Below, one piece after another: positions 61,139-64,000 of a DNA stretch of 64,000 nt (positions within the stretch are counted from its first letter, which is position 1; each line of letters opens with the position of its first letter). The DNA is from UBA4951 sp963616935 (lineage in GTDB: Bacteria; Bacillota_I; Bacilli_A; RFN20; CAG-826): the NCBI GenBank assembly GCA_963616935.1, contig CAVEMS010000002.1:62001-126000 (forward strand), written 5' to 3'. Below the pieces are notes generated by a model. That model saw nothing but the letters and a program-made list of their open reading frames with translations, was not told the origin of the DNA and made no database searches. The position numbers and the translations under genes are program-made.

Positions 61139-62065
61139 TCATCTCGTCGATTCGATAAAATCGTCGAATTCCTTTTCGTATCTCTTAGGATCAGTAAGAT
61201 AGCTCATCGCGTGTTTGGCCTTCGAAACACCGACGAATCTATGTTTCGATGAACAAGCGGCATCGTTTATCTCGCTCATATGGAATGGCACAAGTTTATC
61301 CTCCTCGCCGTGGAAGAGAAGGACCGGATAAAGGGATTTCGCCAAGGATTTCTCCGTCTTATATTTGAAGACGTTCCTTCTTAGAACCAACGAATTGAAT
61401 AGGCACACGGAAAAGGCGACGAAGCGGGATTTGCATAGATGCCTAACTATTCCATAAGTCGAGGTGTATCCGCAATCGCCGATTATCCCTTTGACGTTCT
61501 CCATTCTTCTATCGGATGTCAAAAGGACGGAGAAAGAGCCCATAGACACCCCATGGAGATAGATGTCGACGTTATGGCCGTATATCTCGTTTATCTTCTT
61601 GACCCATAGTTCGATGTTTTCCGCCTCATATACCCCGAATCCGGAATGGCGGCCTTCGCTTTTGCCACTACTTTCGTGATCGATGGCGAGCACGTCATAT
61701 CGCTTGAGCGTGAAATAATCGAATAAAGCGATGTCGTTGGCGCCAGAGCTAAGATGCCCATGGCTAAAGAGAATGAGAATCGGCCTCTTAGCGTTCTTTT
61801 GCTTCTCGTTCCTCCTAAGTTCCCCGTATAGAACCTTCTTTCTTTCGTTGGTTATATGTAACTCAACGCACGGGATGGCGATATATTCCTTGTATCTCTC
61901 CTTGACCTCTAGGGGGAATAGGAATTTGTCGTCAGGGACATCGAGCACGCAATAGGGCTTCTTCGTCCTTTTATATATACGGTTATATCCGATGATGCCG
62001 ATGACGGATATGGCCACTAGAAGCAAAAGGAGAAGGCTAGCGATTAGGGTGAGCGCGATTAACAT
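61139..62065 (-). CDS. Membrane-anchored alpha/beta hydrolase
   Basis: 308 residues. An N-terminal helix (LIALTLIASLLLLLLVAISV) anchors it. The hydrolase core has ILILFSHGHLSSGANDIALF (oxyanion strand), the nucleophile elbow HGVSMGS (Ser), VLLFHGEEDKLVPF (acid region) and SKAKHAM (catalytic His). Substrate unknown; serine peptidase or esterase roles are common in this group. I chose ATG 62065: TATAAT lies 6 nt upstream without an SD, and the longer frame would add a non-hydrophobic N-terminus. Confidence 0.85.
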   Translation of the reverse strand: MLIALTLIASLLLLLLVAISVIGIIGYNRIYKRTKKPYCVLDVPDDKFLFPLEVKERYKEYIAIPCVELHITNERKKVLYGELRRNEKQKNAKRPILILFSHGHLSSGANDIALFDYFTLKRYDVLAIDHESSGKSEGRHSGFGVYEAENIELWVKKINEIYGHNVDIYLHGVSMGSFSVLLTSDRRMENVKGIIGDCGYTSTYGIVRHLCKSRFVAFSVCLFNSLVLRRNVFKYKTEKSLAKSLYPVLLFHGEEDKLVPFHMSEINDAACSSKHRFVGVSKAKHAMSYLTDPKRYEKEFDDFIESTR

Positions 62066-62071
62066 GGCTAG

Positions 62072-62077
62072 ATTATA
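62072..62077 (-). promoter_or_regulatory. -10 box TATAAT of the hydrolase gene, predicted leaderless
   Basis: TATAAT on the minus strand ends 6 nt before the ATG; no SD and no good -35. Confidence 0.45.
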
Positions 62078-62230
62078 TGATTTTTCGTGACTAATGGGGT
62101 GAAAACACTCTTTCCCTGTAGCTACTAGATGAACCCAATCGGGACGCATATCGAATTTTGGGAGAATACATCGCCGCCATCGTCAAATCCCTTTGCATTT
62201 ATGTATAATTAACTTTCGTGAGGAATAACG

Positions 62231-63850
62231 ATGGATAAGATACATTTCGTCAAAATCATCGATAGTAAGAACGTAGACGACATTAGGGCGTTAGAGATAA
62301 ACGCGAAGAAGAAAAGCCATATATTCGATGCGCCGGTCATGAAAATAAACCGCGACGGTTACGTGATATTGGATTTTGGGAAGGAAATCTGTGGGCGCGT
62401 GCACGTCGTCTATAGCTGGAATGGTGACGCCAAAGTCCGCTTTCGGACTGGCGAATCGGTTGCCGAAACCTGCGCTGAACTCGGAGAGAAAGGTGCTTGT
62501 AACGACCATTCCTTGAGGGATGCCGTCTATCCCTCACTCAAACTAAGCGACTTCTCCACCACCGAGACCGGTTTCCGCTTCGTGCGCATCGATTCGCTTG
62601 AAGGAACGGTTCAAATCATCTCTATATACGCCGAGGAGACGCCAAATGGGCTAAAAAGAATCGGGGATTTCAAGTGCAACGACGAAGAGATAAACAAGAT
62701 ATTCGAAGTGGCGGCGAGAACCTTATCGCTATGCACTAGGGACGAAGAGATCTGGGATGCCATAAAACGCGACCGGATTGTCTGGATCGGTGATTTCTAC
62801 CCGGAATTAATCGGACTATTCCCCTTATATGGAGATTTAAAGCAATTCAAGAACGTCTTCGATTCCTTCGGCTCCTTCGATAAGAGGTGGGCCAACGGGC
62901 TACCATCCTATTCGGCGTGGTGGTTGCTTTGTTTATGCGAATACTACGCTTTATCGGGGGACGAGGAATACTTCCTTTCGAAAGATAAGGACATCGATGA
63001 CGTCATCGCTTCCTTCGATTCGATAATAAAAGAGAATGGGATGATATCGCCAAAGGACGGCATCGTGCCAACAAACGGCGATTTCAACTACTTCATCGAT
63101 TGGCCTTCCAACCAAACGAAAGACAGCGAAATCGGCTGGAGATACTTGCTTCTTATAATGCTAGCGAAAGCGAAAGACGTCTTAAGCGGTTTTAGCAAGG
63201 ACGTAAGCAAAATCGAGGCGATGATAAGCCGCCTTTCCTCTTATCACTATGACGAATCGTCCTTCAAGCAAGTGACGGCGCTTGGCGTATTATCTGGCAA
63301 GATAGACGAGAAGAAGGCAAGAGAGGCGCTTAAAAAGGACGGCGCGATGGGTATGACCTGCTTTATGAGCGCGATCATCGTCAAAGCGCTCGCAAAACTA
63401 GACGAAGGCGAGTTCGCCCTAAAAACAATAAAGGAATACTATGGCGCGATGCTAAAGATGGGCGCCACCTCCTTCTTTGAGGATTTCGATATGGGGTGGC
63501 TTAAGGACGATCCAGATCCCATCACGGAATTGCCAAGGGAAAACAAGAAAAACATCCACGCCGACTATGGGAAATTCTGCTATAAGGGCCTTCGCCATAG
63601 TTTATGCCATGGCTGGTCAAGCGGATTCATCTCCTTCTTCTTCGATTACGTTCTCGGCGTCGCCTCTCTCGAACCGGGTTATAAGACGATAAGCGTCACG
63701 CCGCATCTATCGGGCTTAAGGAAAGCAAGCGGCGTCATCGCGACGCCATACGGCCCGATTCATGTGTCGCACGAACTAATCGACGGCAAGATCCATACCG
63801 AGATCGATTTGCCAAAAGGCGTGCAGATCGCGGATGGATTGATCAAATAG
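62231..63850 (+). CDS. GH78-like alpha-L-rhamnosidase family enzyme (short form)
   Basis: 539 residues. A short beta domain (YVILDFGKEICGRVHVVYSW) precedes the (alpha/alpha)6 barrel with EEIWDAIKRDRIVWIGDFYP (catalytic-region motif of this GH78-like branch), MGATSFFEDFDMGW and LRHSLCHGWSSGFISF. The last 80 residues form a beta domain (PGYKTISVTPHLSGLRKASG). No signal peptide. It lacks the extra N-terminal domains of the 46.7-kb relative. TATAAT near 62200 and GAGG before the ATG give a normal leader. Substrate probably an imported rhamnoside; not certain. Confidence 0.85.
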   Translation: MDKIHFVKIIDSKNVDDIRALEINAKKKSHIFDAPVMKINRDGYVILDFGKEICGRVHVVYSWNGDAKVRFRTGESVAETCAELGEKGACNDHSLRDAVYPSLKLSDFSTTETGFRFVRIDSLEGTVQIISIYAEETPNGLKRIGDFKCNDEEINKIFEVAARTLSLCTRDEEIWDAIKRDRIVWIGDFYPELIGLFPLYGDLKQFKNVFDSFGSFDKRWANGLPSYSAWWLLCLCEYYALSGDEEYFLSKDKDIDDVIASFDSIIKENGMISPKDGIVPTNGDFNYFIDWPSNQTKDSEIGWRYLLLIMLAKAKDVLSGFSKDVSKIEAMISRLSSYHYDESSFKQVTALGVLSGKIDEKKAREALKKDGAMGMTCFMSAIIVKALAKLDEGEFALKTIKEYYGAMLKMGATSFFEDFDMGWLKDDPDPITELPRENKKNIHADYGKFCYKGLRHSLCHGWSSGFISFFFDYVLGVASLEPGYKTISVTPHLSGLRKASGVIATPYGPIHVSHELIDGKIHTEIDLPKGVQIADGLIK

Positions 63851-63867
63851 AGACATAGACGAATAAG

Positions 63868-63894
63868 CAAAAAGGCGGCTTGAACCGCCTTTTT
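63868..63894. terminator. Bidirectional terminator after the GH78-like gene
   Basis: AAAAAGGCGG-CTTGAA-CCGCCTTTTT, a perfect dyad serving the convergent genes on both sides. Confidence 0.9.
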
Positions 63895-63930
63895 ACGTCT
63901 AAGAAATCATCGAAAGGAAAATTCGAGGGA

Positions 63931-64000
63931 TCACAAACCCAATATCTCGATTTGGGGGTAACCGATAAAGAGACCTGAATCGAGGACGCCGACTATCGAC
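63931..64000 (-). CDS. C-terminal end of a truncated gene, possibly ribose-5-phosphate isomerase A
   Basis: Only the last 22 codons are inside the window: SIVGVLDSGLFIGYPQIEIL then GL and TGA (63933..63931). The pattern V-G-V-x-x-x-G-L-F-I-G resembles the C-terminus of RpiA (VPGVVxxGLFIGMA...), with the terminator at 63868-63894 behind it. The identification rests on one short match and is tentative. Confidence 0.35.
   Translation of the reverse strand, partial: SIVGVLDSGLFIGYPQIEILGL

Noticed and set aside
1..64000. UGA=Trp genetic code
   Set aside because: TGA ends many genes, including several ATGA overlaps, and Trp is encoded by TGG throughout.

Overview
The window looks like the chromosome of a fermentative, host-associated bacterium from the Bacilli/Mollicutes side of the Firmicutes (an Acholeplasma-, RF39- or Erysipelotrichia-like lineage). 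I infer this from gene content and could not test it by search. Evidence: a very reduced division cluster (mraZ, rsmH, a small membrane protein, an ftsA-like gene and ftsZ, with no mur/mra wall-synthesis genes between them), a GT4 glycosyltransferase beside an acyltransferase, a long UgpC-type ATPase, an initiator tRNA with a non-standard anticodon stem and loop, and a phenylalanine T-box. TGA is a real stop (several ATGA gene overlaps), so this is not the mycoplasma UGA=Trp code. Most genes look moderately G+C-rich, but islands near 6.0-7.1, 44.5-46.7 and 49.1-50.3 kb are clearly A+T-rich and carry accessory or broken genes.

Layout. 0-5.7 kb: truncated lipoprotein, tRNA-Phe and tRNA-Asp, rubrerythrin, a lipid acyltransferase/glycosyltransferase pair and an EamA-like transporter. 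6-12.6 kb: acyltransferase 3, tRNA-fMet, divergent GH36 alpha-galactosidase and GH2 beta-galactosidase, and a flavodoxin-fold oxidoreductase. 12.6-14.1 kb: tandem 33-bp repeats and a frameshifted AAA/DUF4143 ATPase. 14.1-18.3 kb: division genes. 18.4-25 kb: yceD-like, pheT, pheS with T-box, a lipoprotein, an rRNA methyltransferase and a YgjP-like metalloprotease. 25-28.8 kb: heterodimeric ABC exporter. 28.9-31.6 kb: DUF523 protein with a basic repetitive tail and a second DUF4143 ATPase. 31.6-40.5 kb: secreted protein, UgpC-like ATPase, PucR-like regulator, dUTPase, glycogen phosphorylase and branching enzyme. 40.5-44.4 kb: a 20-bp-period repeat array before a Schlafen/AlbA-type gene, then ackA and nrnA. 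44.5-51.3 kb: accessory zone with gene remnants, a degenerate third DUF4143 protein, a GH78-like enzyme, a multiply frameshifted gene and an unknown gene. 51.5-56.4 kb: hypB, a large flavin/Fe-S oxidoreductase, hypA and a membrane protein. 56.7-64 kb: lipoprotein tyrosine phosphatase, two paralogous lipoproteins, an alpha/beta hydrolase, a second GH78-like enzyme and a truncated gene.

Working together. The glycosidases (GH36, GH2, two GH78-like), the sugar-importer ATPase, glycogen turnover genes and acetate kinase describe a glycan-fermenting cell that stores glycogen and makes acetate; hypA/hypB and the Fe-S flavoprotein point to hydrogen metabolism whose structural genes lie elsewhere.

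Most unusual signals: (1) genes of two regulator/ATPase-like families (AAA/DUF4143 and AlbA_2) with their own repeat arrays directly in front, plus a similar array near a decayed locus; (2) a bacterial initiator tRNA with C at position 33; (3) seven starts with a -10 box only 6-9 nt upstream and no Shine-Dalgarno, predicting leaderless mRNAs; (4) Lys in the FtsZ GTP-binding signature; (5) simple-repeat frameshifts in two accessory genes.
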